From Aspidapion aeneum (taxonomy: Eukaryota > Arthropoda > Insecta > Coleoptera > Brentidae): a stretch of DNA of 64,000 bases. Where the stretch lies: the NCBI GenBank assembly GCA_963576565.1, contig OY755042.1, forward strand, positions 111,219,314-111,283,313, in the 5' to 3' direction. Below are positions 1 to 13,538 of this stretch, piece by piece (position 1 is the stretch's first letter; each line of letters opens with the position of its first letter). A model generated the notes under the pieces. That model was given only the letters and a program-made list of their open reading frames with translations. It was not told the origin of the DNA and did no database searches. Both the position numbers and the translations under genes were made by a program.

Positions 1-440
1 TCTTCAAACACTCAACAAAAAATTCTGTAACTTAAGAGAACCCGCAATGTTTATATGAATTTTATCTATATGTGAATTAAAGCCATCAAACTCAGCTGAT
101 TTGAATTCTAAATATAGTTTTGGATTAAATTTAATATTAATGAGGCTGTTTTTGATTAATACCTGTTCACACTGATAATTAATCCATGAATTGTTTCATG
201 GAGTACTTCATGAATTTATTCAAGGCCATTTTTGTGACCATGTAGTGTAACTGACATCTTTCTGTGAATTTATATTAGAAGACAGTTGACAGTTGATTTG
301 TTACTGGCAGTAATTTGCTTAAAATTTTCCCAATTCAAAAATTTTGGTGTTGATTAAAATAAACTAATTTTTCTGCTTTTTTATTGTAGAAAAGAAAACT
401 GTTTAACACTCTATTGACAGTTTCTCTTGTATTGTTTGAA
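1..440. other. AT-rich sequence, nothing recognised
   Basis: No coding frame, conserved motif or repeat boundary is visible here. It is presumably intronic or intergenic sequence upstream of the E75B promoter. Confidence 0.4.
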
Positions 441-454
441 AATTTGACTTCAAA

Positions 455-1060
455 CAGCAGCATTCTTTTCACCATTGTTTTATATATGTTAAATTTTACA
501 TTCTTTTTTATTTCTCAGTTCCATAAAATACTGTTAAGACATACAATAATCTTTTTGGCTTTTACTATTCTTTTTTCCAGTTCTTTACAGTCTGTTCCTG
601 TCGCTTGATTCGTTTCCAATACATAAGTACTGTGTCTTGTCCACGTTCACTTCTAACCCCCACTTTTGGTATTCTTCCGTTAACTTTCTCATCATATACT
701 CCATGTCTACTTTATCAGTACTTGGTCGTCATCAAACTGTAATTTGTATATGGTAAATCGGTCGTTAAGTTGTATTCCCATGACTTGTAAAAGTTGGATA
801 AATACAACATCCCTGTCTTCAGCCTTTCGTGACCAGGAATTCTTTTGAAAGTCGATTTCCAATTTTAATTTTAGATTTTGACCCTTGGTTTAGTTCTTTT
901 ATCGGTTTTATGTATATATGGTTGATATTAGTTTGCTCTAACACTGCCCATAATTTATCTACTGGAACGGTATCATATGCTTCTTGTAGATCCACAAAGG
1001 CAACATGAGTCTCTATATTTCTCACTCCTTTTCTCAATTACTTGTTTACATCACTACATG
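455..1060 (-). pseudogene. LINE family A reverse-transcriptase fragment
   Basis: The minus strand encodes broken pieces of a non-LTR retrotransposon reverse transcriptase. The best piece is about 819-1037, with the motif-A-like stretch FVDLQEAYDTV (catalytic Asp in the F-x-D-x-x-x-A-Y-D context). Sequence nearer the left end matches the C-terminal part of the better copy at 37925-38960. Frameshifts, a lost initiator and missing fingers and palm blocks show it is dead. The clade cannot be fixed from this much sequence. Confidence 0.75.
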
Positions 1061-1089
1061 AAAAAAATCCAGCCAACTTTATATGCCTC

Positions 1090-3180
1090 TATTGTTTCTC
1101 GGGAGAGAATAATTGATAACAGGCAACTCAAAGTTTGGAGGTTAGAATAAAGATGAGGCTCTTTTATACATATTAGATAGCTCTGTGTTTAACAATGTCT
1201 CTGTGTCCTACTGTGCGTTGGACAAACACAAAAACTATTTTGGGTCCGCTTGGGACCACTTTTACTCTTATTGTATTTATTATTTAATATTATGCGTGTG
1301 CGTGTGGTAAGATACGCACAAGGTGTGCCGCAGGGTACCTATTCATAGCCGAGGCATTTGTTTCATCATCGGAGGAAAGTGTTTTAATGGTAATAGGATC
1401 TTTAGAATTCAAAATGTTTTTAGTAATTTAATACTTTGATTCTTGAATATTGATTAATAGTGTATAGGGGTTTTTAAGACGTGTAGAGCCAAAATTTAAT
1501 GGTTTTTGATTATTTTGTTCTATTTTAATGGTATTAACAAATGTTTTGACATGGCAGGTGTCTAAAAAACTCCAATTTTTGACAAATTATAGTTTCGCTA
1601 ATGGTTTTTTTAACAGAGCTCCTATTTCCTACTATTATTGACCATTAAATTTACCTGATCAGGTTGAAAGTCTAAAATTAAAATTTTTGGCGAAATAAAA
1701 AGCCTTTTAGACCCTTGTTTTTCTGCTGACGACCTCCAAAAGTGAGGTACGAAAGAAAAAAACAGCCTTTTCAAATGAAGGGTAGTTTTTCAGTGTCTAG
1801 CAGCTGAACGCTGAAATTTTGCCATATCATTTCTACCTGTTCAGTCAATAATAACCCCTTTTAGGTTTGCTATTGTGTCCAATCTAAAATTGTAGTTTTT
1901 TATGTGAAATTTGAAAAAAAAACTAAAATCCTTTCCTTTTGTTTGCACTCCAAAAATGAGGTCGTTTTTAAGGGTTGAAAGAGTTTTTTTCGCGACAGCA
2001 TCCCTCGCTTTTAGATTAAAAAAGTTTTTTTGCTGGGATTAATTCTTGATATCGGATTTCTGTCTGAAAAGGGTTTTATATGAGAGGGATTTTTTTTTAG
2101 AAAAGGGGTTGGTGAACTAACAAAAAAATGGGGTTTTGATGGGAAAAAATAATTCGAAACCATTCTTACAAAAAATCGAAAAAAGTATGGGAACGTTTTA
2201 GAAATTAGGTTAAGTAGATCTGTTTTTTGACTCATTTATTTTAATCGTTTTTTTTTGCTTCAAGCACTAGCTGTCCTAACAGAACCTTTAAGGACTAAAT
2301 TAAACATGAAAGTAACGCATTACCTTGTATTACTCCTTTAGTTACACAAAATAGACACTTATTGGAATAAAACCTGATCTTGTTTTAAAATCGACCGTAT
2401 TGCGACAGATTTGCATATAAAAAACAGCTGCTTTCTTTTAAAATTTGACATTTGAGTATGTAAGAACCGGATTTATTAGTGTCGGTATTTATTAAATGAA
2501 ACATTCACAGGTGAAATAACTGCAAAGATTTGGTTCACCCTAATGTGCAATATGATAGTAAGCATTTCTCAGTGAGTTTCATCTTATATATATTCAAATT
2601 AACTTTAGAAATAAAGAAAAACCACTTAAAAAATTTGTAAGAAAATGTCATTTTTTGGAAATTTATATTTATATTCCGTGCAGTCGTAGGATTCCCGTTA
2701 AACATAGTCTTAAATTGTAGTACGACCCCTGAGGGGTGGTTTAAATTTCGAAAAACAATATTGATAAAAACACTTATATACAAAATATTTCAAAGCTAAA
2801 TAATATATAAATAACTTAAAACTATATCTGTTAATACCTTATACCTTATTAACTACGTATCAATATTTAAATATTGTAAAAAGCACAAGATATATTAGAA
2901 TCCGTTTTCAATTACACTTCCACTAAAACAATTGAACATCGGTTTAATCATTAATATAGCGGACAGCTGACACTGACTTACACCGTTTTTATTTGACATA
3001 TCCTAGTGACGTTTGGAGGTTCAAATATGGCTGCCATTTTTAAACCAAAATATTATATTCTTTTTATTTATTTCTAACCTTTGTGTGAAAATAATATCTT
3101 TGTTACAACGAAAAAAGATGACCCATATCGCAAGGTATTTCTGAACAATTTATATAAATATTAAAAACTATTGCATTTAT
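1090..3180. other. AT-rich non-coding stretch
   Basis: Homopolymer-rich sequence with no open frame of convincing composition. Runs of T/A and short direct repeats are present. I see no gene. Confidence 0.4.
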
Positions 3181-3189
3181 GGGAAAAAT

Positions 3190-3657
3190 AAGTTAAACCT
3201 TCAACCAAACTCTGGACTTGTAGACCCTATTATATTTTGGGGTAACTCAACAGAGGCACTAAAAATACAAAAAAAATGCATCAGGGTACTGCTGAATCTA
3301 AAGAACACAGATAGTTGTAAACAAAATTTTATAAAGTTAGAAATCCACACAGTCTTTAATTTATATATACTGGAATGTGTAAACTTTGTCACAAAAAACT
3401 ATGATCTCTTTGAGAAAAAACAAACTTCTCATTCATACAATACCAGATTTAAAGACAACCTTAAAGCTGAAAAAGCTAACTATAGTTACATTCAAAAAAA
3501 TATTTCTCACAATATCCTAAAAATTTGGAATACCCTTCCACTAACTGTAAGAGAACTTCCACCTAGACAAATTCAAAACAAAATAAAAAACTTTCTTAAA
3601 ATGAGGGCCTATTATAGCTTAGATGATTTTTTTAGAGATGACAAAAGATTAATGTAG
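3190..3657 (+). pseudogene. LINE family E (CR1/L2-like) C-terminal fragment
   Basis: One frame is open without interruption for about 155 codons, ending in TAG at 3655-3657. It has no early ATG. The peptide contains PIIFWGNST, then HTVFNLYILECV, SYNTRF and IWNTLPLTVREL near the end. This is the pattern of the post-RT C-terminus of CR1/L2/Jockey-group LINEs (a W-G-N/S block, then N-TR-F, then W-N-x-LP). It is a 5'-truncated copy. A 3' tail of ATTCT pentamers follows at 3867-3893, as is usual for LINE 3' ends. A second member of the family is at 61680-62340. Confidence 0.75.
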
Positions 3658-3866
3658 AAAATCTGTGATAAATATCTAAGCTAATTCTGTTTTCCTTTTA
3701 ATGTGTTAAGAGCTGTAGCTGCCTACTTATTACTTTTAAAATTTTTAAATGTACCTATTATAAAATGTTGACGTGCAATCTTGTATATTGTAAACTTTTT
3801 ATAAATGACGAGTTCTACACCTTATAGGTATACATATTATGTAAAATGAGAACGAAAAATAAAATT

Positions 3867-3893
3867 CTATTCTATTCTATTCTATTCTATTTA
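3867..3893 (+). repeat. (ATTCT)n pentamer tail of LINE
   Basis: About five tandem ATTCT units sit about 210 bp after the LINE stop codon and after an AATAAA-like stretch. This position suggests the 3' terminus of the LINE copy rather than an independent microsatellite. Confidence 0.65.
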
Positions 3894-4681
3894 GTAAATA
3901 CTGGGGTTAAAGCAATGAACTTTTAAACAAGTTCATTGGGTTAAAGAGTAAATAAAGTTTTTTGTTTATGCTTTTTTTAATATAGGTCAGAAAAATTTGT
4001 GTTTTAATACAATTTTCCTCTACATGTTAATGGTAGAAAAAAACGCCGCGTGGCGCCGTTTAGAATACATAATAACAAAAAGTCAATAACCCCATTTACT
4101 GGAACTGTTGTATCCGTATTTTTATGACACATTATAAAAATTTCACGTAATATAAACATCTAAAGCGGTACTTCCACGTGTTTACTATATTTCTATGTCG
4201 ATGACATTCAAATGGCTTTATTCTTTTCATAGAAAAACCGTTAAAAAATACACATTAACAGATATATTTTTTTACCTATTTTTACCTAAAAATAGTTTTG
4301 AGTAAGTCTTTTCCATAGTGTCAAATATTCACAATAAAATTAACGTTTTTTGTACATTTTTAAAAACACAACATTTTTTAAAAAATAGAAGATTTTAATT
4401 TTTTTTAGTGTTGAAAAAAATTTATTATTAATTTCACAGTGTAACAGTAAAAAAAATGTTTGCTCATTTTAATATTCAGTCTTTTGTAAGTAAAAAGATT
4501 CAACACTTTACCCAGAGATGGCGCGAGGTATTCGAAATCACAATTAAACGAGCAAAATATCTGAGAGCCGCGTTGTCGAGTTGTTGACCTTAAAAATCTT
4601 TAAAATTAAATCGGGTTTTATTTATCGTGAGTAAAGGCATGAAATGGTTACCCGACGATATTTTTTTTGTGTTTGTAGACG

Positions 4682-5043
4682 ACTGATTTATTTTACTCCG
4701 GTATTTAGTTTTTTCTTTAATTTAATTAATATTTTTTCTTTATTTTGAAAAATAAATATAATTATCTAAACTAAAAAAATGCTTACCACTGATTTATTTT
4801 ATTCCGGTATTTAGTTTTTTCTTAAATTTATTGATTTATGTTTAAAAAATGTTCATAGTATTTTTTTTTAATTTTGAAAAATTAATATAATTATCTAAGC
4901 TAAAAATGCTCACCACTGATTTATTTTATTCCGGTATTAAGTTTTTTTCTTAAATTTATTGAATTATTTTGTAAAATTTCTCATAGTTTTTTTTTAATTT
5001 TCAAAAATAAATAAATATAACTATTTAAACTAAAAATGCTCCA
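4682..5043 (+). repeat. Three tandem units of about 120 bp
   Basis: Each unit begins with CTGATTTATTTTA(C/T)TCCGG, continues through a T-rich block and ends in an AAATATAATTATCTAA-like stretch. Unit starts are near 4682, 4791 and 4914. The units differ by scattered substitutions and small gaps, so the duplication is not recent. Confidence 0.75.
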
Positions 5044-8000
5044 AAAAGATTGAAGAACCCCTATTAATTTTGTTTTAATAATGTATTTAAAATAAAATTC
5101 GTTGTACAATTTAGTTTTAGAAAACCGCTCTCACAAAGATAAAGAAATATTAAAAATTAATTATAAAAAAAATAAATCATGTAATGTTACAAGTACGGAT
5201 ATTTCAAAAAAAATATTTGTTTTATTTATTTAAAATTTTAAAAATGCACTTAACATTTCATCTTATTTAATTTTTGTACTTTGTATCATTGTACTTTCGA
5301 AAAATATTTAGACTATAGGAATTTTCGCAAGACGCGGCAACGCTGCAACAGATGCGGGTGAATGACCCAACATGTACTTCGCAATAAAAAATCCGACAGA
5401 GTAGACCGGCGGCGTCAACGTACGTATGAGGTAACGGTAACTGTTAACGATTCATATACTGGCGTACTTTCATGATTGTTCAAGATATAGTTTAAATATT
5501 TTAAACTCTAAATAAAACAACCACAAATATTCTTTCGACAATACCTCTTCCCTTTCGGAGCCAATAGCCATGATGATAGACAACCCCTCTGAAGTCTTTT
5601 TGAAATTATTAATATTTATAAAAAAGGTTTGAGAACTAAGAATATAAAATTTTAAAATAGACACCATTTTAATTCCGCCATATTCGATTTTTTAATAAAA
5701 TCTTCCACTTCATCATCTACGTACCTGCCAAAAACAGTAAGGATTAAAAAATAAAACTTTTTTTCTTTTTATTTTCCTTTATAAGTTGGTTTAAAAAAAA
5801 TAAAGATCTCTCTCTGTATTTGGACCACAAAGAAATCCTTATCCTTTATAAAATGCTTATTCGAGCAATTTCTTTGAAACCTGTGTTCCAGAAAACTCTT
5901 AACCTGAATTTTGGCTCTATTTTCATGTCACGTTAAAAGTCTTTCTCCGCTAAATCGGACGAGTTCATCGACCCCGCTGTTCGTTGTTGGAGTAAGGAGA
6001 CCCAATTAACTAGCCCCTTCGGAGAAGCGTGATACTCCAATTTTGATTTATTTATTCGAGATTGCGAGAAATGTTATATATGTTGAGATATTTCCTCTAT
6101 CGTAACCCGATCTAAGCATAATCCATCAATTGCATCGATTGCTAAAAATAAAGATTTTATGTTCTGATTGCAACAAGAAAGGACACTGGTAGTGCCCAGG
6201 AATTACGTGTGTGTTTCCCTAATCACTAATCGATTTAAACAAATCTTAGTTGGTTTTGGTAGAGATCGAAGTGATAGAGAAATAAAAGTAGGAGTTTTTT
6301 TAAGGATGACATCATCATTTTGTAAATTTGTTCTATCGTTTTTATTGTCAAAGAAATATCGGTAAAGTTGGCTGATTTTAGTTGAGATATTGGTAAAACT
6401 GCCCGCTTTTGTAAGATCGCGTTACATAAGTGGCGACAATACCTCCTAGGTTTATCTAGACAGTTTGATCTTTAGTTGTTTTTGTCACGTTTTGTAAAGA
6501 GATATTTTTATCCTCCACAAAACTGTTGTTCTTGTTAGAAAATCAGCCTGTGAGCACGAAAATCTTATTAATGGAAAGAAGGTTGTTAAATTATATTTTC
6601 ACTATAAAAAAAAGAGGTTGTTAGTTTATACTTAGATACACACGATTGTCTCATAAGTCAAGTTGTGTGTGTTAGAATTCTTTAGTGCAAAAGTGCAAGA
6701 TATGTTTGAAATTCCAGATGATGATCCAGATGACAATTTACTTACAATTCATTACCTTTATTATAGCTAACGATCAAAATATTTTTCACAATTCTTGGAG
6801 CTGTCACAAACTTACAAATTGTACGATTTAAACTACAAAATTAAACATAATGAACCCATTATTTGTCATCTCAAAATTTTCGATCGTGTGTGACGAAACA
6901 ACGCAAGGCAGCGGCGATTCGATTCTGAGAAGCGTCAAAAATTAGAGCAGGCACTCATTTCGAACCACGAAAATAATATAATAAAAGGTGAATGACACAA
7001 ATTAAGTTCATCAACAAAAAAAAACGAGCTGATTTGAGAAAAACATGACTGTATGCGACCTGGATTAAGATTTGAAAAATATTTACGATGTATAGTTGGG
7101 AATTACACAAAAATCACACGTGGAAAACAATTAATGACTCAATGAAATTCTTGTAGTGTCAATAATCCAAAAACAAAAAATAACTCCACAATACTTGGTA
7201 ATATTGACAAATTATTTGTTGAAAACCATTCAAGTAATGGCGCTAACAAAGTTCTAAACAATAGAAACAGTTTTGATTCAAAAATCAAGATAAACCCACC
7301 TATCCACGAGTAGTTAGTAACAATATTTATTTTAATTGTGTGGGTAGTTTCTAGCTACCCAAAAGAAAATGATAAAATAGGTACATACGAGTATTTATCC
7401 ATTGGAATAACTTGTGATAATTTTTCGGCAAGTACTTTAATTGTAAGTTTCAAAATTATCAAATTAAATTTGAACAATGAAATCTTTTTCAAAGAATATT
7501 ATGGTAAAGTTTGGTTAGCGTTGTATTTCTAAATGCACTGATTTAGTATTGTGTATGAACCATCGAAAATAAACCTGTAATTTGACAAACATAAAATTCT
7601 AACACAGGTCATTGATTTCAACGTAAGATCTCGTTCGCGCTTAAAGCAAAAAAATTAACAGCGCACGCGCCGGGATTGCAACGTGTGTTCGAGAGTTCAG
7701 TGAACTGCGCGCCACAGTCTCGTATTTCCCATGGTGTACACGTAATTCAAAAGTTCAAAAATTAGACCGACCTGAATTTGATTATAATAATTTTTATCTA
7801 GATCTAATCTAAGTTCGGTACTGGTTTTCAGTTTCTTAACTTGTTTGTTTTCAGAAAAATCGCCTTGTTTAAGTGGAGACATTTGGAAACTGGTTTAGAT
7901 TTTATTTTTCGAAGGCTTATATGGCCTCATTAGATCTTGCTTATATGAATGCCTTTGTTATTTGTTTATTTTTTTTGTTTCGAAGCTTCGAATTTATGCA

Positions 8001-8920
8001 TTTGTTTCTTTAGTATTTTTTTAGTTAGAATATTTAGGTTTTTTATTAGTTAAAACATTTTATTTCACCAAAGCTTTGATTTCGCGTCATTCTCAATAGT
8101 AATTTGTGATAAACCATTTCCTATCTTTTCTTTTTCTGTCTCATTTGGCCCAGTTTCTTGTTCGGTCTTAGTGTGTATTGTTTTTTCAATGTTTTTTGTA
8201 TTGAATGATAAAAGTTCAAACCGCAGTTCATTTGTCTCGGTTCATTGTTGTTGACTGTTTTCTTTGTTTGAGTTGACCACAGTACACCATAGATACTGTT
8301 TTGGTCCATTGACCCGATTTACATAAAATTTGTTTGCATGTTTTTCTGTTGTTTGGCTATGGAAATGTTTTATCATCAACTGAAACCATTTGACCGATAC
8401 TAAGAATCGCAGACTTTATAAAATTTTAAAATACATCTTGTAATGATGAACCACAATATTTTATTGAGAATGGATTTACTTTGTTCTGAATTCTGAAGAG
8501 TGTAGTATTTTAAGAAAAAAATACTTATCCAAAAGAAAACTTTGATCATTATTTTTTTTAGCTTTATTTAAGCGGTCATCGACCTTTTCACATTCGGAAT
8601 ATTGCTATTTTCGTCGTCTAACGTTATTTTTTAATCAGCAAAACCTAGTTTGGTTTTATTGTTATTTACACGAGCAGTAAAAAATGAGGCAGTATCATTG
8701 CCCTCAGTAATTTTGTTTATACATAAGTATTTAAAACGCAAGTATATTTTGTAATCCTATCGTTATGTATCATATCTAGCGCAAATGTTTCATAAATTGA
8801 TTGATTTGCTATACATACATGCATATTATTTTTATACTCTAGCATATACACATACCAAACCATATGAGTTTGCTGCATTTTGTTCTTTTTATCTTCATAT
8901 CGAATGCGCGTATTGCCACA
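5044..8920. other. Non-coding region with GC-richer islands and EcRE-like sites
   Basis: No gene is recognised. Two islands (about 5320-5460 and 5940-6060) are richer in GC than their surroundings. They hold near-consensus EcRE palindromes at 5356-5368 and 5962-5974 (12 of 13 positions each). The remainder is AT-rich. Short open frames here have no family resemblance. Confidence 0.4.
5962..5974 (+). promoter_or_regulatory. Near-consensus EcRE (IR-1)
   Basis: The site reads AGTTCATCGACCC, matching 12 of 13 positions of RGKTCANTGAMCY; the one mismatch is C for T at position 8. The same core, with similar flanks, recurs in the array upstream of E75B and at 27893. Binding by EcR/USP is inference. 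Confidence 0.35.
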
Positions 8921-8929
8921 TTACTCATG

Positions 8930-9068
8930 GGCGCACAAAGGGGGGGCTGGGGCACCCCAAACTTAATTTTTTTTAGATATTTTCCACATATTTCTTGAAT
9001 CAAAAGATAAAATAGCATAAAATATGACATCATGAGCCCCCCTTAAGACATATTGCCGAGTGCGCCAC
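8930..9068 (+). mobile_element. Small hAT-type MITE, degraded copy
   Basis: It shares the GATATTTTCCACAT and ATAAAATAGCATAAAATA core and the GCGCCACTG right end with the intact copy at 52516-52669. Left and right ends are G-rich and C-rich respectively. The left terminus has drifted and no exact target duplication is left. Confidence 0.6.
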
Positions 9069-9069
9069 T

Positions 9070-9830
9070 GTTACATTGGGTTAGGTTAAGAATTGGTTCA
9101 ACAGTCATGCCATTCGATTTACTATGCGATTCGCAGTTCATGTCAGCGTCGGACCAGTACTATAGGGCTTACCGGGCAGACCTTTGCCCTGTTTTAGTAG
9201 CATTTTTTGAATTGCAATCTTTCTAAGGGTTCTTTTTTCAAAATAGCACAACTTTCCATTTGATTTAAAATAATAATGTCACTTGATGTTGAATCTTGAT
9301 ATGATTTATTTTTTAAATTTCCTTGTGTTTTATACTTTTTACTATTTTATGGTTCTCTAGGTTGTAGACATATTGGTGCGTTAATTGAATGATTGTTTTA
9401 AGGGTTAGGTCTATCAGTCATTTGCCCGGTTGCCCGACGGGTTGATCCGACGCTGCTGCTCAGAATTTCTTATTATTCAATCGATTGCAGTTTCACGGCC
9501 TTACGAAATAAACAAAAGAATGTTATAGCAGTGCATTGACACCACCACAGCCTACTATGATACCTACTACTGCGACTGCTGCAACTGTATGCGGAGCGCG
9601 AGCGCTACCTAATTCTTTCAGTTCACTAAAATGGTGACGTAACATTTTTATATTGGCATGACGTACTACGCCATATGCATCGCTTAACTGCAGTTTATTC
9701 TGAATTAATTTTTTTTTTCAAATTATATGCCGTTTGTTAAGTTAACTTATAGAGAGATACAATTTAGAAATACAAGTAGGTACCTACTATTCCAACATAA
9801 GAATAATCATAAGAAAGTTCTCATTACTAT
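9070..9830. other. Non-coding, nothing recognised
   Basis: No open frame or boundary of a known element is visible. Confidence 0.35.
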
Positions 9831-9839
9831 TACTTTCAA

Positions 9840-10870
9840 CTCTTTGTCCAGTTGAGAGTGCTCCTGAGAGTTTCTGAGAATTAGCTCTTATGGTAGTGGC
9901 TCTTCCTCTATTCCATAACTTCCTTAAAACACTGTCGTAATTTGAATTCGATTGAAAGTTCGTAAGTTGGTCTCCGAGATGTCAATTGGCGAGGAGGTCT
10001 TCACTTCCACACTCTCTGAAAGCCGGTCAAAACTCTCAGACAGTTATATTCTCTAAAAGAAATCAGCACCTCTTTTAAATGGACACGTAGTCTAACTTTA
10101 TTATGTTTGATAATAAGTACACATATCAGTTCAGCTTAACCTACTGAGTGTTTAAAATTTAATATGTATTTAATAATTATTACGATTTCTCAAAATTTTA
10201 CCTCATTAAAATTATCGTCTCTGACGCGGGCAGTGACCCAAATTTTTATTTGTGACTCAACTCTGATGAGAGCCTCGTGTGTGGAATTGTTGGAATTTTT
10301 TTCCGTCGTGCTGCATACTCTAAAAACAAGTTTGCTCAATCCGATTAATATTTCAATTATTAGCAATAAAATTTTCGGAGATTTGAATTATGTAAATGTA
10401 AATAAAATAACATAACTTTGGTTTGTATCAAAGACAGATGATAAGTTTCTTCTGTCCATGTTTATATACAATTTTAAAAAGTAATGTTTTTAAATAAAAG
10501 TTTTTTATTGCAATTCTAATTAAAAGAAGACTTTGATCTATACTAAAATATCTACGGTGCAATTTTTTCTGATGAAGTACCAGACCAGACTCAGTGCAGG
10601 CATTAAAAACCACCCTTAGTTTGGGGGTTTTTCTTAAAAATCGAGGTGCCGGTCACTTTATTTTTTTATCTCCCTAGGAAGAGTCTCCATTTGAGAGAAA
10701 CACTTTTAAAAACTGCTCTCTAGAGTATTATTCGCAACTGAACACATTTTAGAGAGTAATTGTCAGACAGCTCTGAACTTTCAATCGATTGAGGTCGGTG
10801 AGGCAGTGATTGAGCTACTACAATGCGAATTTTCTCTCAGAATCCCTCACGTATTGAACATTTGTTTTCG
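9840..10870. repeat. Dispersed repeat family R1, copy
   Basis: This region carries blocks seen again at 12530-12900 and 16500-17480: a TTTGGGGGTTTTTCTTAAAA block at about 10620, a GCCGGTCACTTT block, a CCATTTGAGAGAAA block and an AATCGATTG block. The order of blocks is preserved between copies. It has no coding content; it may be a non-autonomous element or degraded satellite. Confidence 0.5.
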
Positions 10871-10879
10871 ACTTTTCTA

Positions 10880-12035
10880 CGATTTCGACAAAACTACGTT
10901 TCACGCGTTTAGTTTCCGAATATATTATTTTTGACATTTTTACGGATCTACGTATACGTATACGTTTCGCTTGAATTGCTTATTTCTCTTTTATGTTTCG
11001 ATTTTTTATTTTTCGACTTTTTACGGTTTGGCCTTATGAACCGATTTTCGTTGTCAAGATTTTAAGGCTTTAAAAATTCTCTGATATCTTCATTACTGTC
11101 GTCATCAATCCTATCTTTGGCATTAGGTTCTTCTTCATGCCAATAAATTTCCTTAAAATCTTCAACATTGTTGAAAATAAATGTTATTTCATTTGGTTTG
11201 GATTATTTATAAAGAGGTCCCAAAATTTTCGAGTCACATTCCAAAGTTTTCCATTTGAATAGAAATATTTCCAACGGAAATATAGGAAATATTTCCATTT
11301 ACACAACTGTTATTGCGTAACGCGTGCCTACGAAGAAAAACGCGTTAAAGAGGCCGAGCATTCTAGAAATAAATTCGGTTCGAAACGGCCGGCTCGAAAG
11401 CACCTCGGGTCGCTGCACTGTGCTGACCTTAGGCCGTGTGGGTGCCGCCACGGCGCGGCGGGCGCGAGAAACGCAACGGTGCATTTCTAGAGTGCACTGA
11501 ACTGACCACCGCAATAATCTTCCAAACTCGGACATCATCGCGCTAGGCATATTCAATTAGGTCATTCAATACGATCGAAAAACAATCACTTTACATACGA
11601 AGTAATCGCCACATGAATTTTATTACTCTGGTAATTGCCAAAAGTTTCAAAACCAATCAGAGCCGTTTTCAAGCGAATTACTAGTAAATACCTCTGGTTA
11701 TCCCTTGGTTGACATTTAAAATCAGCTGTCTAGGCCCTTAGCCTATTACCACAGAAACACCGCTTGAATAGTTTTTTTTATAACCGGTTATTGTTTGTTG
11801 TTGCTTTTTTTATAATGTTTTTTTTTTTTAAATAATATTTCGTGTATCAAAGTCTACATTGAAAAAATTAGAGGAAGCCAAAGGTTGATATAATGGAAAA
11901 ATTTTGGCCAAGACAATATAGAGGAGGCAATCTCTTTCTACAATTTTCTTTCACAATTGAGGCACACACGATAAATTCCACTCATTGCAAAAACTCACGC
12001 AAAAAGAAATAAAACAAATGATTAAAAAATTAATC
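10880..12035. other. Non-coding, with a GC-rich patch at about 11310-11520
   Basis: The patch is CpG-rich and contrasts with AT-rich flanks. No splice-bounded frame with recognisable protein was found, so I leave it unassigned; a promoter, an unknown exon or the remnant of a GC-rich repeat are all possible. Confidence 0.3.
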
Positions 12036-12042
12036 AAATAAA

Positions 12043-12280
12043 GCCAGGCTATAATAGTGCCAGTCACAATTTTGACACCATCACATTGTAATATCAGCTG
12101 TGATCTTTCAACACACGGCCTTTGTTTACTATATGAACCGGAATAAATAGTGCCTTTTCTTAATTGAAAATAAACGACGAAAGTTTTAAATTCGACTTTG
12201 GTATGCCAATTTTAAAGGATCAACTGTCAGTTTTTAATGTGAATGTGTCAAAATAGTGCCTGGGACAATTATAGCCTGGC
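12043..12280. mobile_element. MITE with about 37-bp imperfect terminal inverted repeats
   Basis: The left end GCCAGGCTATAATAGTGCC is the inverse of the right end, which reads GGGACAATTATAGCCTGGC. The match continues inward to a TTTTGACA block on both sides. There is no transposase frame. Target duplications are unclear, so the superfamily is not assigned. Confidence 0.65.
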
Positions 12281-12529
12281 TGTATTTCAATAATTCTCTA
12301 TTGTGAGGTTAGAAAAACCAATAGCCTTCCTCAAAAGTGTGGTAATTACCAGTAATAAACGATTACGTACAAAGGGCTCATTCATGACGTCACTCTTCAA
12401 GGAGTGGTATTTACCAAGGCCGCTTAAACGCCTTTGGTGAATACTAGTAATTACTAGCTATTCGCTTGAAAACGAAGCTAGATTTACAATCAATTTAGGT
12501 GTCCCAAAGTCGATATTTTGTTGGGGTCT

Positions 12530-13160
12530 TTCAGGTATTTCTAACGATCCACATAAAATTAATCGCAGAAGATTTATCTCTCTTTCGATAATAATTTGTA
12601 CTCTCGTGAGGGATTCTGAGAGAAGATTCGAAGCTCTCTCTTTGCTTCAAGACCCCCGCTATAGCACTGTTGCCATTCGAAATCGATTGAAGGTTCAAAT
12701 CTGTCACACAATTACTCTCTAAAATGTGTCCAGTTGCGAATAATACTCTTGACAGCAGTTTTCTTTTCAAGTATTTCTCTTAAATGAAGACCCACTCTAA
12801 GAAGGAAAGCAAAAAAAGTGACCGGCACCTCGAACCTCGATTTTTAAGAAAAAACAATCAAACTACGGGTGGTTTTTAATGCCTCTATTGACTCTGGTAG
12901 CAACTTAATCAGAAAAAAATTGGACCTTAGATATTTTAGTAGGACACATGAATTTTATTCATGTGGTAATTGCCATTGCCAAGTTTTTGGCCTAACTAGG
13001 TGTCCCCAAGTCGATGTTTTGTTGGGGTTTTTCAGGTATTTCTAAGGATCCACATAAAATTAATCTCAGAAAATTTCTCTCTTTACCGATAATTTGCACT
13101 TTTGTGAGGGATTCTGAGAGATTTGCAAAGTTAGGTTTGGATAGGCCTTTATAGGTGAAG
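12530..13160. repeat. Dispersed repeat family R1, inverted copies
   Basis: Blocks of the 9840-10870 repeat return in inverse orientation, including the complement of the GTTTGGGGGTTTTT block (here TCAAACTACGGGTGG) near 12858. A direct local duplication is also seen: GTGTCCCAAAGTCGATATTT at about 12499 and GTGTCCCCAAGTCGATGTTT at about 13000. Confidence 0.5.
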
Positions 13161-13389
13161 CTAGTATCATGTAACAGTACACTTGGCAACATGGGGAGTT
13201 TTCGATTCGACCTTTTTACCGTTCGATATTTTTACGTTTCGTTATTAAGAATTTGACCCCACATTTGTATTTTTTTGATGTTTAATTCTTCATTTATGTT
13301 TAGGTATAAGCGTTTAGTTTTTCTTGATATTTTTTTAATAATAAAGACTTAATTAGTTTTGTCAAATTTTCTTTTTTACCTTCCTAGCC

Positions 13390-13507
13390 CCCGCAGCAAT
13401 GGCTAGAGAAGGTACCTATTATTTTCGACGATTTTTTTTTTCAGATAACGTTGAAAATGTGTTATTTGGGTGTATTTTGGTTGATACCAATATCATCGTG
13501 ATGTCTC

Positions 13508-13538
<31 letters not shown>

